A DNA stretch of 64,000 nucleotides from Flavobacteriales bacterium (GTDB taxonomy: Bacteria > Bacteroidota > Bacteroidia > Flavobacteriales_F > PHOS-HE28). A program made the translations under genes and the position numbers. The DNA is taken from NCBI GenBank assembly GCA_016702645.1, contig JADJDP010000003.1, forward strand, positions 1 through 64,000. The letters are read 5' to 3'. Shown here one piece after another: positions 47,789 to 57,900 of this stretch. Under the pieces are notes generated by a model that was not told the DNA's origin, ran no database searches, and saw only the letters and a program-made list of their open reading frames with translations. How positions within the stretch are numbered: the first letter of the stretch is position 1; each line of letters starts with the position of its first letter.

Positions 47789-49060
47789 CTATTGAATGAC
47801 CACGTCATCGACGCGGAAGTTGGTCGTGTTGCCGTTGGGGTCGCTACCGGTGTAGCGGAAGCCGACCACGAAGCTGCCCGTATAGCCGGTAGGAAGCACC
47901 GTGCTCAGGTCGATCGTGCCGGAATTCACCCACACTTGGTCGGCCGTGCTGGGAGTTGCGTAGGTCGATGGCACAGCCACCCAGTTCGCGCTACCGAGGT
48001 TGGCGATGTTGTAGTTCGTGCTGATGAACAGGCCGAAGGGGTCGTGGCTCGCAACACCGAAGCCGCGCTGTGTTCGGAAGGAGAGCCCCATGCCCGGAGC
48101 GTAGGTGGTGGGAGGTGTGATCATCCAGGCCACATCGCTCGCATTGCTGCTACCGAAGGCGGTGGCTTGCGCGCACAGGTCCCCACCCACGCTGTATCCG
48201 CGCCAGTAACGACTTCCCACTTGCGGTTGGTTGTTCCAGCAGGTGAGGTTGAGGTCGATGTTGGCGGTGGCACCGGCGAAATCCTGGTTCACGCTCGTTC
48301 CGGGGGAGCAGAGCGTCGGCAAGGGAGCGCAGCGCGCGTCCACGTCGAAGAGCTGCACCTCGTTCACATTGCGGATGAAGAGTTGCATGTCGCTGTTGAA
48401 CTGGCCCACAACGCCAATGAAACTGCCGTTGCCGTATGGCAGGGTTTGCCCGGCGAAGTTGGCGTACCCACTGGTGCGAACGATCACGCTGGAAAGGCAA
48501 TCGGTGAGGGTGCGATTGATGGTCTGCTGGCCTGCTGCATCGGCGTAGGTCTGGCCCACTTCGCTCACCGGGAATTCCACATCGTTGATCCGCACCAAGC
48601 GCCCTTGCATGGCAGGCGTGATCTGCGCGATCGTCACCACTTCGGGTTCCTTTTGCACCAAGGTGGCTTGCTTCACCACGTTGTTGTCCACGTCCACGCT
48701 ATCCAACTGGAGCATGCCCGCATAGCTGCTCAGGATGGTGCCCGGCAGGTAGATGCGGATGCTATCGCCCTGATAAAGACCACCGCTGTTGATCAAGCGC
48801 ATCACGATCGCACCGGTGTGGTCCTGGATGTAGATGTTCTTGTAGAGGTTGCCGTTCGCCTCATCGGCGGTCACCACGGCGTACACGCTGCTGTCGCCAC
48901 CGAAGCGCCTGGCGGTGCCGGTGTAAAGTCCGCGCAGTTCGGCCACGGTGAGCACTTCACCGGTAGGCAGCGTGCGCACCGGCGGTGTGTCCAGGTCCTT
49001 TTCACAGGACCAAAGGAGCGTGGCGATAGCGGTAAGGAGGAAGAAATTGCGCAGGTTCAT
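47789..49060 (-). CDS. DUF5689 domain lipoprotein
   Basis: 423 residues with a lipoprotein signal (LLWSC near residue 15-19). A DUF5689 domain (about 30-215, VLTVAELRGLYTG, NLYKNIYIQDHTGAIVMRL, GNGSFIGVVGQFN) and a C-terminal lectin-like choice-of-anchor domain (about 235-423, SVNQDFAGATANIDLNLTCW to NFRVDDVVIQ). Acts like a SusD-type partner at the outer face of the membrane, binding a ligand for the TonB receptor encoded 27 bp upstream. Ligand unknown. Confidence 0.88.
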   Translation of the reverse strand: MNLRNFFLLTAIATLLWSCEKDLDTPPVRTLPTGEVLTVAELRGLYTGTARRFGGDSSVYAVVTADEANGNLYKNIYIQDHTGAIVMRLINSGGLYQGDSIRIYLPGTILSSYAGMLQLDSVDVDNNVVKQATLVQKEPEVVTIAQITPAMQGRLVRINDVEFPVSEVGQTYADAAGQQTINRTLTDCLSSVIVRTSGYANFAGQTLPYGNGSFIGVVGQFNSDMQLFIRNVNEVQLFDVDARCAPLPTLCSPGTSVNQDFAGATANIDLNLTCWNNQPQVGSRYWRGYSVGGDLCAQATAFGSSNASDVAWMITPPTTYAPGMGLSFRTQRGFGVASHDPFGLFISTNYNIANLGSANWVAVPSTYATPSTADQVWVNSGTIDLSTVLPTGYTGSFVVGFRYTGSDPNGNTTNFRVDDVVIQ

Positions 49061-49087
49061 GATCTCGGTCGTTGGCGTTCGAATGTC

Positions 49088-51673
49088 TTAGAAGCTGAAT
49101 GTCACCATGGCGAAGTAGTTCCGCCCGAAGAGGTAGCTGTACTTGGGTGGGAACTTGTCCACTTGTGTGCGGTCGTAGCGCAGTTGCTCGAAACCGCCGA
49201 TGCGGAATTCCTGGTTGTCCAACAGGTTGCTCACGGAAAGGTTGACGGCGAGGCGGTACTTGCGCTTGAGCATCCACGACTTGCCCGCGAAGAGGTCCAC
49301 CGTCACGTTGTCGTCGAGTTTCGTCTGCTCCAGCAGGTCGTCCCATTGCGGGTCGCTGGTCACGAGGTTTTCCAACGCCTCCGCTGTGCGCCGGTCGGGG
49401 TTGGGGTCCAGGTAGATGTTGCCGAACCAGTTCCCGGTGATCCCTGCGAACCAGTATTTGGGCGAATTGTACTTGAAGCCGAGCGAGCCGGCGTTCTGTG
49501 GCATGCCACCCACACGGTAACCCTTCCAGTAAATGGTACGATCCGCCCCGAAGACCTCTTCGCTGTTGTTGCGTGTGATGGTGGCTACCGGACGGGAGTC
49601 ATAGGTGTAGCTGCCACCGGCGTAAACAGCTGTCATCGTCCAGGTGCTCGTGAGGTTGGCTTCCATGCCGAGCTCCACGCCTTGGTGCACTTGATCCACG
49701 CCGGTCATGGCATAGTTCACGATCGTGAGGAACTCGTCGTGGTAGTAACTGCGGTTCCACACTTGATCGGCGATGCGCGTGTAGTACAAGGTGGCGCGGC
49801 CCTTCACGCGAGGGGCACGCAACACGTAGCTGATGTCGCCGCTCGTGGCCGATTCCTGGGTAAGGCCGGGGATCACCGCATCACGAACACGGGGGGAGAG
49901 GAAGGAACTATAAGCCGTGGGTGGCCGGGTGATGAAAGCCGCATTGGCGCTCACGAAGTGCCTGCCTGTGAGCTTGTAGATGCTTCCGGCCTTCAACCCG
50001 AAACCGATGAAGTTGTTCTTGTCCCCGTCGCCGAGCGAGTTGTCCGGGAAACGGCCGTTCTGCACAAGGCCTTCGCGCCAGAAGCTGGTATGCGAGAGGT
50101 CGATCCCCACGAAGGCCTCCAAGCGGGTCCACTTTTTCTCCAACTGTGCGAAGGCGTTCACGTATCGCGTGTGCACGTAGTAGTCCCAGCCGAACACATC
50201 ACCTTCCTCCACCACCTTGTTGGGTGTGCTCAGGTCGTTCTGCGAAATGATGGAGTCGTTGAAGTCGCGGTCGGCGAACTGGTCGATGTCCACCCAGAAG
50301 TCGCCGCCGAGCAGATCGTCCACGGTCTTGAAGTAGTGCGTACGCTGTTTGTGCGCACTACCACCGATGGTGAGCTGCGTCTCGCCCGCGAAGGCTTTTG
50401 TCCAAACGCTGTTCAATCCGAAGCGCAACGGATCGGCCCGGACCTCCTCCACGATGTACTTGCTGCGGTTGCCAGTGATGGTGTCGCCGATGACCCCGTT
50501 GGCGTTCAGCACCGAATACTCGTTCTTGCCGTTGGCGAAGTACAGCTGGTCCCAATCGATCTGCCGAGTGTTCTCGTTCTGCCAAGCGCTCACCTGATCA
50601 TCATAGAAACCGGTGTTCTCGTAGCGGTAGAAGCTGGGTAGGTAGCGGTAATAGTCCGGACGTGGGTCCTTCGCATCGAACCAGTTGAGACCGGTGAGCC
50701 CGTCGCGACCGAAGGTGTAGTAGGCACTGGTGGAGAGATTGGCCGCGTCGCTTATCGCGAAGTTGTGGGTGGCCATGATCATCGGCTTATGGTCGAAGCT
50801 CATCTTGGCGTTGCGCTTCTCGCCGTTCTGGTAACCCCAGTTGGGATTGTAGAAGGGGTTGTCGGTGAGGTCGTAGGCCTCTTGCACGGCCAGTGCCTGA
50901 CGGCCCTGCCGGATGGGCGCTCCGAAACCGGAGAAGCTGATGCTGTGCCGGTCGTTGATCCGTTTCTCGGCGGCGAGGAAGTAGGCGAACGCGTTGAACG
51001 AAGTGCCGTCCACGTAGCCCTCATCCGCCCAACGGCGCGAACCGCTGAAGCTGAAGGCCCAACCGTTGGCCTGTAATCCGGTGTTGTACGTGAACATGAT
51101 CCGGTTACGGTAGGCACGGTTCGCGGAAGCATAGGACACCCGTACGCCTTTGCGCAGGGCGCTGGCCTGGATGTTCATGTCCGAACTCCCGCCGATGCTT
51201 CCAAAGAGGTTCCGATTGGATCCAATGCCGGTACGCACCTGCATCCAGCGGGTCACATCGTTCAGTCCGGCCCAATTGCTCCAAGTGGCCCAGCCGGTTT
51301 CCAGGTCGTTCACAAGAACCCCATTGATGGTCACGAGGGTGTTCTCCGAATCATACCCACGTATGCGGAAGCGCGCCTGACCAAAACTGAAGCCCGCCAC
51401 CGATGTGAACACATCCCGTGAGGATTGCAGGATCCCACTGATGTCCTGGTTGCCCAACTCGCCATCAAGATCGTCGGTGGTGAGGGTGAAAACCGGGAGC
51501 CGCAGGCGGTTCCGGGCATCGGCGGTGTCGGTCGGAGGAGCGTTGAGCAGCGTATCCGCCTGCCCATAGGAGGTGCAAGCCCCGATCAGCATGGCGGTCA
51601 GAGCAAGGGTCCGATACCCGGGCTTCTTCGGGTTCGTTGGATCAACAACGGAGAGAGGGGAGAGATGCACCAT
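49088..51673 (-). CDS. TonB-dependent outer-membrane receptor
   Basis: 861 residues from ATG 51673, or 873 from 51709. A signal peptide lies at about 30-50 (LALTAMLIGACTSYGQ). Plug domain with RFRIRGYDSENTLVTINGVL and GSIGGSSDMN, then a barrel ending LFGRNYFAMVTFSF. There is no N-terminal CarboxypepD_reg domain, unlike SusC. It heads the run receptor, DUF5689 lipoprotein, T9SS protein, all on the minus strand with gaps of 27-30 bp. Substrate unknown; the adjoining nuclease/phosphatase suggests nucleic acid or phosphoester uptake (inference). Confidence 0.92.
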   Translation of the reverse strand: MVHLSPLSVVDPTNPKKPGYRTLALTAMLIGACTSYGQADTLLNAPPTDTADARNRLRLPVFTLTTDDLDGELGNQDISGILQSSRDVFTSVAGFSFGQARFRIRGYDSENTLVTINGVLVNDLETGWATWSNWAGLNDVTRWMQVRTGIGSNRNLFGSIGGSSDMNIQASALRKGVRVSYASANRAYRNRIMFTYNTGLQANGWAFSFSGSRRWADEGYVDGTSFNAFAYFLAAEKRINDRHSISFSGFGAPIRQGRQALAVQEAYDLTDNPFYNPNWGYQNGEKRNAKMSFDHKPMIMATHNFAISDAANLSTSAYYTFGRDGLTGLNWFDAKDPRPDYYRYLPSFYRYENTGFYDDQVSAWQNENTRQIDWDQLYFANGKNEYSVLNANGVIGDTITGNRSKYIVEEVRADPLRFGLNSVWTKAFAGETQLTIGGSAHKQRTHYFKTVDDLLGGDFWVDIDQFADRDFNDSIISQNDLSTPNKVVEEGDVFGWDYYVHTRYVNAFAQLEKKWTRLEAFVGIDLSHTSFWREGLVQNGRFPDNSLGDGDKNNFIGFGLKAGSIYKLTGRHFVSANAAFITRPPTAYSSFLSPRVRDAVIPGLTQESATSGDISYVLRAPRVKGRATLYYTRIADQVWNRSYYHDEFLTIVNYAMTGVDQVHQGVELGMEANLTSTWTMTAVYAGGSYTYDSRPVATITRNNSEEVFGADRTIYWKGYRVGGMPQNAGSLGFKYNSPKYWFAGITGNWFGNIYLDPNPDRRTAEALENLVTSDPQWDDLLEQTKLDDNVTVDLFAGKSWMLKRKYRLAVNLSVSNLLDNQEFRIGGFEQLRYDRTQVDKFPPKYSYLFGRNYFAMVTFSF

Positions 51674-51900
51674 GCGGGCGGTCAGGTAATGGGGCCAAGC
51701 ACCGGACACTCAGGGCCGCTCGTCATCAGGCGAATGGCTTGTCGTGGACCGGTTGCAACAAGGGTGGCAAAAGTAGCGGCGGCGGGTGTGCCCACTACGT
51801 AGCCCCGGTGTTAATTGAACGGTAAGCTATCAGGGCTTTTCCCATGCGATCATCAGCGACCCCAGAGAGCGGTAAGGCCCTGAAGCGTAGCCGGTTCGCC

Positions 51901-51908
51901 TACATTTG
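51901..51908 (+). promoter_or_regulatory. Bacteroidota -7 box TACATTTG of the giant adhesin
   Basis: Exact TAnnTTTG match 25 nt before the ATG at 51934. The rest of 51710-51900 holds nothing else I recognise. Confidence 0.5.
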
Positions 51909-51920
51909 TGAATTCGCCTC

Positions 51921-51930
51921 GGAGGTGATC
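51921..51930 (+). promoter_or_regulatory. Ten-base Shine-Dalgarno GGAGGTGATC
   Basis: GGAGGTGATC is a full complement of the 16S rRNA 3' end GATCACCTCC and sits three bases before ATG 51934 (8 nt from GGAGG). It fixes the start. Such strong SDs are rare in Bacteroidota. Confidence 0.75.
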
Positions 51931-51933
51931 TCC

Positions 51934-54900
51934 ATGCTTCGCACGTTGCTTCCCTTCCTTCCAGTTTTCAACAGTCGGCTCTTGCGCGTGAGCGGGTTGG
52001 CGATCATGAGCACCTTGTTCGTGACGAATGCTGAGGCCGATCACTTCGCAGGAGCGAGTGTCACCTATCAATGCACCGGGGTTCCTGCCAACCAGTATTT
52101 GATCACCCTCGACCTCTACTTGGATTGCAGTGGTGTGGCGATCACTCCCCAGAACATTTCGTTCACCAATAGCTGCGGCGTCTCGTTCTCGCTCACCAAT
52201 GTTCCGTTGGTGCTCACCGAAGAGGTGTCGCAATTGTGCGGCTCCCAGCTGGCGAACTCCACCTGCAACGGCGGAACGCTACCCGGCATCCAGCACTATC
52301 AGTTCCAAACCTCCATCAATCTCTCTCCGTGCAATGCATGGACGATCAGCTGGAGCATTTGTTGTCGTGACAACAGCCAGAACGTGCAGCTCACTCCGGG
52401 TATGTACGTGGCAGCAACCCTGAACAACCTGGGCGGGCTTTGCGATCAATCACCGCAGTTCGGTGATGAGTCCATTCCCTACGTGTGCGTCAATGAACCG
52501 ATGTCCTACAACATGGACGTGACGGACGCGAATGGGAATACGCTGGCGTATTCGTTCATCAGTGCGCGATTTGCTTCCCCGCTGCCGACAAATGTCACCT
52601 ACACACCAGGCTTCACTGCGGCTTTGCCGATCCCTGGTATCACACTCGATGGCGCAACCGGCCAGATCGCGTTCACGCCGACCGTGACAGGCAACTATAT
52701 CGTGGTGGTGGAGGTGAGTTCATACGATGCCATGGGCAACCTCATCGGCACAGTGATGCGGGATTTCATCTTCGTCGTGATCAACTGTACGGACCCACCT
52801 GCGGACAATCTGGGACCTACCGATATCGACAATGGGATCATCACCAGCAGCAACGACATCCAGGTATGCACGGGCATTCCCTTCTGTGTGGACATTTCCT
52901 TCAGTGATGTGGATCCCCTTGCGGTGATCACGCTTTTGTCCCAAGTGGCCAGTGAATTGCCGGGTTCCACCTTCGTGGTGAACGGAACCAACCCTGCTGT
53001 TGCCACCATCTGCTGGACACCCGACCCCGCCTTTTCGCCGGCCAGCGTGTTGATCGATGTGAATGACAATGCCTGCCCGGTCGAAAACCTTTCCAGCTAC
53101 CTGCTCACGATCACGGTCGTATCTCCACCACCATTTCCTCCCGACCCCGGAAGCAACGCGACCATCTCGGCATGTCCAGGAGATCCCAACGTGAACCTCT
53201 TCAACCAGTTGGGCGGATCACCGGATGCTGGTGGTGTTTGGACGGGACCCAACGGGGCTTCTCATTCCGGCACTTTCAACCCAAGCACAGACCTGTTCGG
53301 TGTCTACACCTACACCGTTGGGAACGGCTGTCAGAACGCATCGGCAACCGTCACCGTGAACTCCGGCTCTGCGGGCAATGCTGGGACAAGCACCACCCTC
53401 ACCACCTGTAGCACAAGCGCCGCTACGAACATGTTCGCACTGCTTGGAGCAGGGGCAGCTGCTGGTGGGGCTTGGAGCGGCCCAAGTCCGGTGGTCGGGG
53501 GCAATTACAACCCGGCTACGATGACCGCCGGGGTCTACACCTACACTGTTGCGGGTACGCCTCCATGTCCGGCTACATCAGCCACGGTTACGGTCACCGA
53601 GAACACCGCACCCAACGCAGGCACGAACGGCACCCTTACGGTGTGCAGCACGGGCGGGGCGGTCAGCTTGTTGGCGCAATTGGGTGGTGGTCCGCAGGGC
53701 GGTGGAACGTGGGCGGGTCCAAGTCCCGTTGGTGGCGCAGGGAACTACAATCCGGCTACCATGAACCCAGGTGTTTACACTTACACGATAGTGGGAGTAG
53801 CGCCATGCACCAATGCCACGGCCACAGTTACCGTGACGGAAAACCCAGCTGTGACCGCAGGTAGTAACGGCAATCTCTCGATCTGTGCCACGGGTGCGGC
53901 GGTTGCGTTGAGCGCGAGCTTGGGTGGTGCGCCACAAGCAGGCGGAACCTGGAGCGGCCCCAGTCCGGTTATCGGGGGATGTATGACCCTGCCACCATGA
54001 CCGGCGGTGCGTATGTGTACACGGTTACCGGGACGGCACCATGCCCGAACGCAACAGCCACCGTCACTGTGACGGAGAACGCAACAACGAACGCAGGCAC
54101 GAACGGGACCTTGACCATCTGCACGAACGGAGCGCCAACTTCCTTGTTCGCACAACTGGGCGGCACACCACAAGCAGGTGGTGCCTGGAGCGGCCCAAGT
54201 CCGGTTGTCGGCGGGAATTACAACCCAGCAACGATGCTCCCCGGTGTGTACACCTATACCGTTACAGGTGTTGCACCATGCACCAACGCCACGGCGACGA
54301 TCACGGTCACCGAGAACGCTGCAGCGAACGCAGGCACGAACGGTTCGCTCACGCTCTGCTCCAATGGTGCGTCGGTCGGTTTGATCACTGGATTGGGTGG
54401 CGTGCCTGCTGCTGGTGGTGCGTGGAGCGGTCCAAGTCCGGTTGTCGGCGGCAACTACGACCCTTCAACGATGACCGCTGGTGTGTACACCTACACGGTC
54501 ACGGGTGTTGCTCCATGTGCCAACGCCACGGCGACGGTCACGGTCACGGAGAACGCCGCCACGAACGCAGGCACCAACGGCACGCTCACACTTTGTTCCA
54601 GCGACGGGTCGGCATCGTTGTTCGCTCAACTTGGCGGCACACCACAAGCCGGTGGTGCCTGGAGCGGCCCAAGTCCGGTGGTCGGCGGCAACTACGATCC
54701 CTCAACGATGACAGCCGGTGTGTACACGTACACGGTTGCGGGAGTTGCGCCATGCGCGAACGCCACGGCGACGGTCACGGTCACCGAGAACGCTGCAGCG
54801 AACGCAGGCACGAACGGTTCGCTCACGCTTTGCTCCAACGGTGCTTCGGTCGGGTTGATCACCGGATTGGGTGGTGTACCTGCTGCCGGTGGTGCTTGGA

Positions 54901-57900
54901 GCGGCCCAAGTCCGGTTGTCGGCGGCAACTACGACCCCGCGACGATGACCGCGGGTGTGTACACCTACACGGTCACGGGAGTTGCGCCATGTGCCAACGC
55001 CACGGCGACGGTCACGGTCACGGAGAACGCCGCCACGAACGCAGGCACCAACGGCACGCTCACACTTTGTTCGAGCGATGCATCGACATCGTTGTTCGCA
55101 CAACTGGGCGGCACGCCACAAGCCGGTGGTGCATGGAGCGGCCCAAGTCCGGTTGTCGGCGGCAACTACGACCCAGCAACGATGACCGCAGGCGTTTACA
55201 CTTACACGGTCGCGGGTGTTGCGCCATGCGCCAACGCTACCGCTACGGTCACGGTCACGGAGAACGCTGCCACGAACGCAGGCACGAACGGTTCGCTCAC
55301 ACTCTGCTCCAATGGTGCATCGGTCGGGTTGGTCACCTGGATTGGGTGGTGTGCCTGCTGCTGGTGGTGCATGGGGCGGCCCGAGTCCGGTGGTCGGTGG
55401 CAACTACGATCCCGCGACGATGACCGCGGGTGTGTATACCTACACGGTCAATGGAGTTGCGCCATGCGCGAACGCCACGGCGACGGTCACGGTCACGGAG
55501 AACGCTGCGCCGAACGCAGGCACCAACGGCTCGCTCACACTTTGCTCGAGCGACGGTGGACATCCTTGTTCGCACGGACTGGGTGGTGTGCCTGCTGCCG
55601 GTGGTGCATGGAGCGGCCCAAGTCCGGTTGTCGGCGGCAACTACGACCCAGCAACGATGACCGCGGGCGTATACACGTACACGGTCAATGGAGTTGCGCC
55701 ATGCGCGAACGCCACGGCGACGGTTACCGTTACTGAGAACGCTGCGACGAACGCAGGCACCAACGGCACGCTCACACTTTGTTCGAGCGATGCATCGACA
55801 TCGTTGTTCGCACAACTCGGTGGCACGCCACAAGCCGGTGGTACCTGGAGCGGCCCAAGTCCGGTTGTCGGCGGCAACTACGACCCTTCGACGATGACCG
55901 CGGGTGTGTACACCTACACGGTCACGGGTGTTGCGCCATGCGCCAACGCCACGCGACGGTCACGGTCACGGAGAACGCTGCCCCGAACGCAGGCACCAAC
56001 GGTTCGCTCACGCTCTGCTCAGCGACGGATCGGCATCGTTGTTCACCGGATTGGTGGGCTGCCTGCTGCTGGTGGTGCTTGGAGCGGCCCAAGTCCGGTG
56101 GTCGGTGGCAACTACGATCCGGCGACTATGACCGCCGGTGTTTACACCTACACGGTCAATGGAGTTGCACCATGCGCTAACGCCACCGCTACAGTAACCG
56201 TTACTGAGAACGCTGCGACGAACGCAGGCACCAACGGCACGCTCACACTTTGTTCGAGCGATGCATCGACATCGTTGTTCGCACAACTCGGTGGCACGCC
56301 ACAAGCCGGTGGTACCTGGAGCGGTCCAAGTCCGGTTGTCGGCGGCAACTACGACCCCGCGACGATGACCGCGGGTGTGTATACCTACACGGTCAACGGG
56401 GTTGCGCCATGCGCGAACGCCACGGCGACGGTCACGGTCACGGAGAACGCTGCGCCGAACGCAGGCACGAACGGTTCGCTCACGCTCTGCTCCAATGGAG
56501 CGGCTGTTGGGTTGATCACCGGATTGGGTGGTGCCCCCTCCGCTGGTGGTGCATGGGGCGGCCCGAGTCCGGTGGTCGGTGGCAACTACGATCCCAGCGA
56601 CGATGACCGCAGGCGTTTACACGTACACGGTCGCGGGAGTTGCGCCATGCGCCAACGCTACCGCTACGGTTACCGTTACTGAGAACGCTGCGACGAACGC
56701 GGGCACCAACGGCACGCTCACACTTTGTTCGAGCGATGGATCGACATCCTTGTTCGCACAACTCGGTGGTACCCCACAAGCTGGTGGTGCTTGGAGCGGT
56801 CCAAGTCCCATGGTCGGTGGCAACTACGATCCCGCGACGATGACCGCGGGTGTTTACACGTACACGGTTGCAGGTGTTGCGCCATGTGCCAACGCCACTG
56901 CGACGGTCGCGGTCACGGAGAACGCTGCGCCGAACGCAGGCACGAACGGTTCGCTCACGCTCTGCTCCAACGGCGCGGCTGTTGGGTTGATCACGAGCTT
57001 GGGTGGTACCCCCTCCGCCGGTGGTGCTTGGAGCGGCCCGAGTCCGGTGGTCGGCGGCAACTACGACCCTACAACGATGACCGCCGGTGTCTACACCTAC
57101 ACGGTCACGGGAGTTGCTCCATGTGCCAACGCCACGGCGACGGTTACCGTTACTGAGAACGCTGCGACGAACGCTGGAACGAACGGCACGCTCACACTTT
57201 GTTCGAGCGACGGATCGGCATCGTTGTTCGCACAACTTGTTGGTACCCCACAAGCCGGTGGTGCTTGGAGTGGCCCAAGTCCGGTGGTCGGCGGCAACTA
57301 CGACCCCGCGACGATGACCGCGGGTGTGTATACCTACACGGTTACAGGTGTTGCGCCATGCCCCAACGCCACCGCGACGCTCACGGTCATTGAGAACGCG
57401 GCGCCGAACGCAGGCACGAACGGTCCGCTCACGCTCTGCTCCAACGGTGCGGCTGTTGTGTTGATCACGAGCTTGGGTGGTACCCCCTGCTGCCGGTGGT
57501 GCTTGGAGCGGCCCAAGTCCAGTTGTCGGCGGCAACTACGACCCCGCGACGATGACCGCGGGTGTGTACACCTACACGGTCACGGGAGTTGCGCCATGTG
57601 CCAACGCTACCGCGACGGTAACCGTTACTGAGAACGCTGCCACGAACGCTGGCACCAACGGCACGCTCACACTTTGTTCGAGCGACGGATCGACATCCTT
57701 GTTCGCACAACTTGGTGGTACGCCACAAGCCGGTGGTACCTGGAGCGGTCCAAGTCCGGTTGTCGGTGGCAACTACGATCCCGCGACGATGACCGCGGGT
57801 GTGTACACGTACACGGTCAATGGAGTTGCGCCATGCGCGAACGCCACGGCGACGGTCACGGTCACGGAGAACGCTGCGCCGAACGCAGGCACGAACGGTT

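Noticed and set aside
47786..50641. 951-codon open frame on the plus strand
   Set aside because: It lies antisense to the TonB receptor and DUF5689 genes, which have clear domains. The peptide is rich in His, Val, Ala and Gly, as expected for a GC-rich antisense shadow.
54041..55423. Second frame through the adhesin repeats (CRRQLRP-type repeats)
   Set aside because: The 237-bp period keeps all frames open; this one is a Cys/Arg/His-rich shadow without signal or sorting domain.
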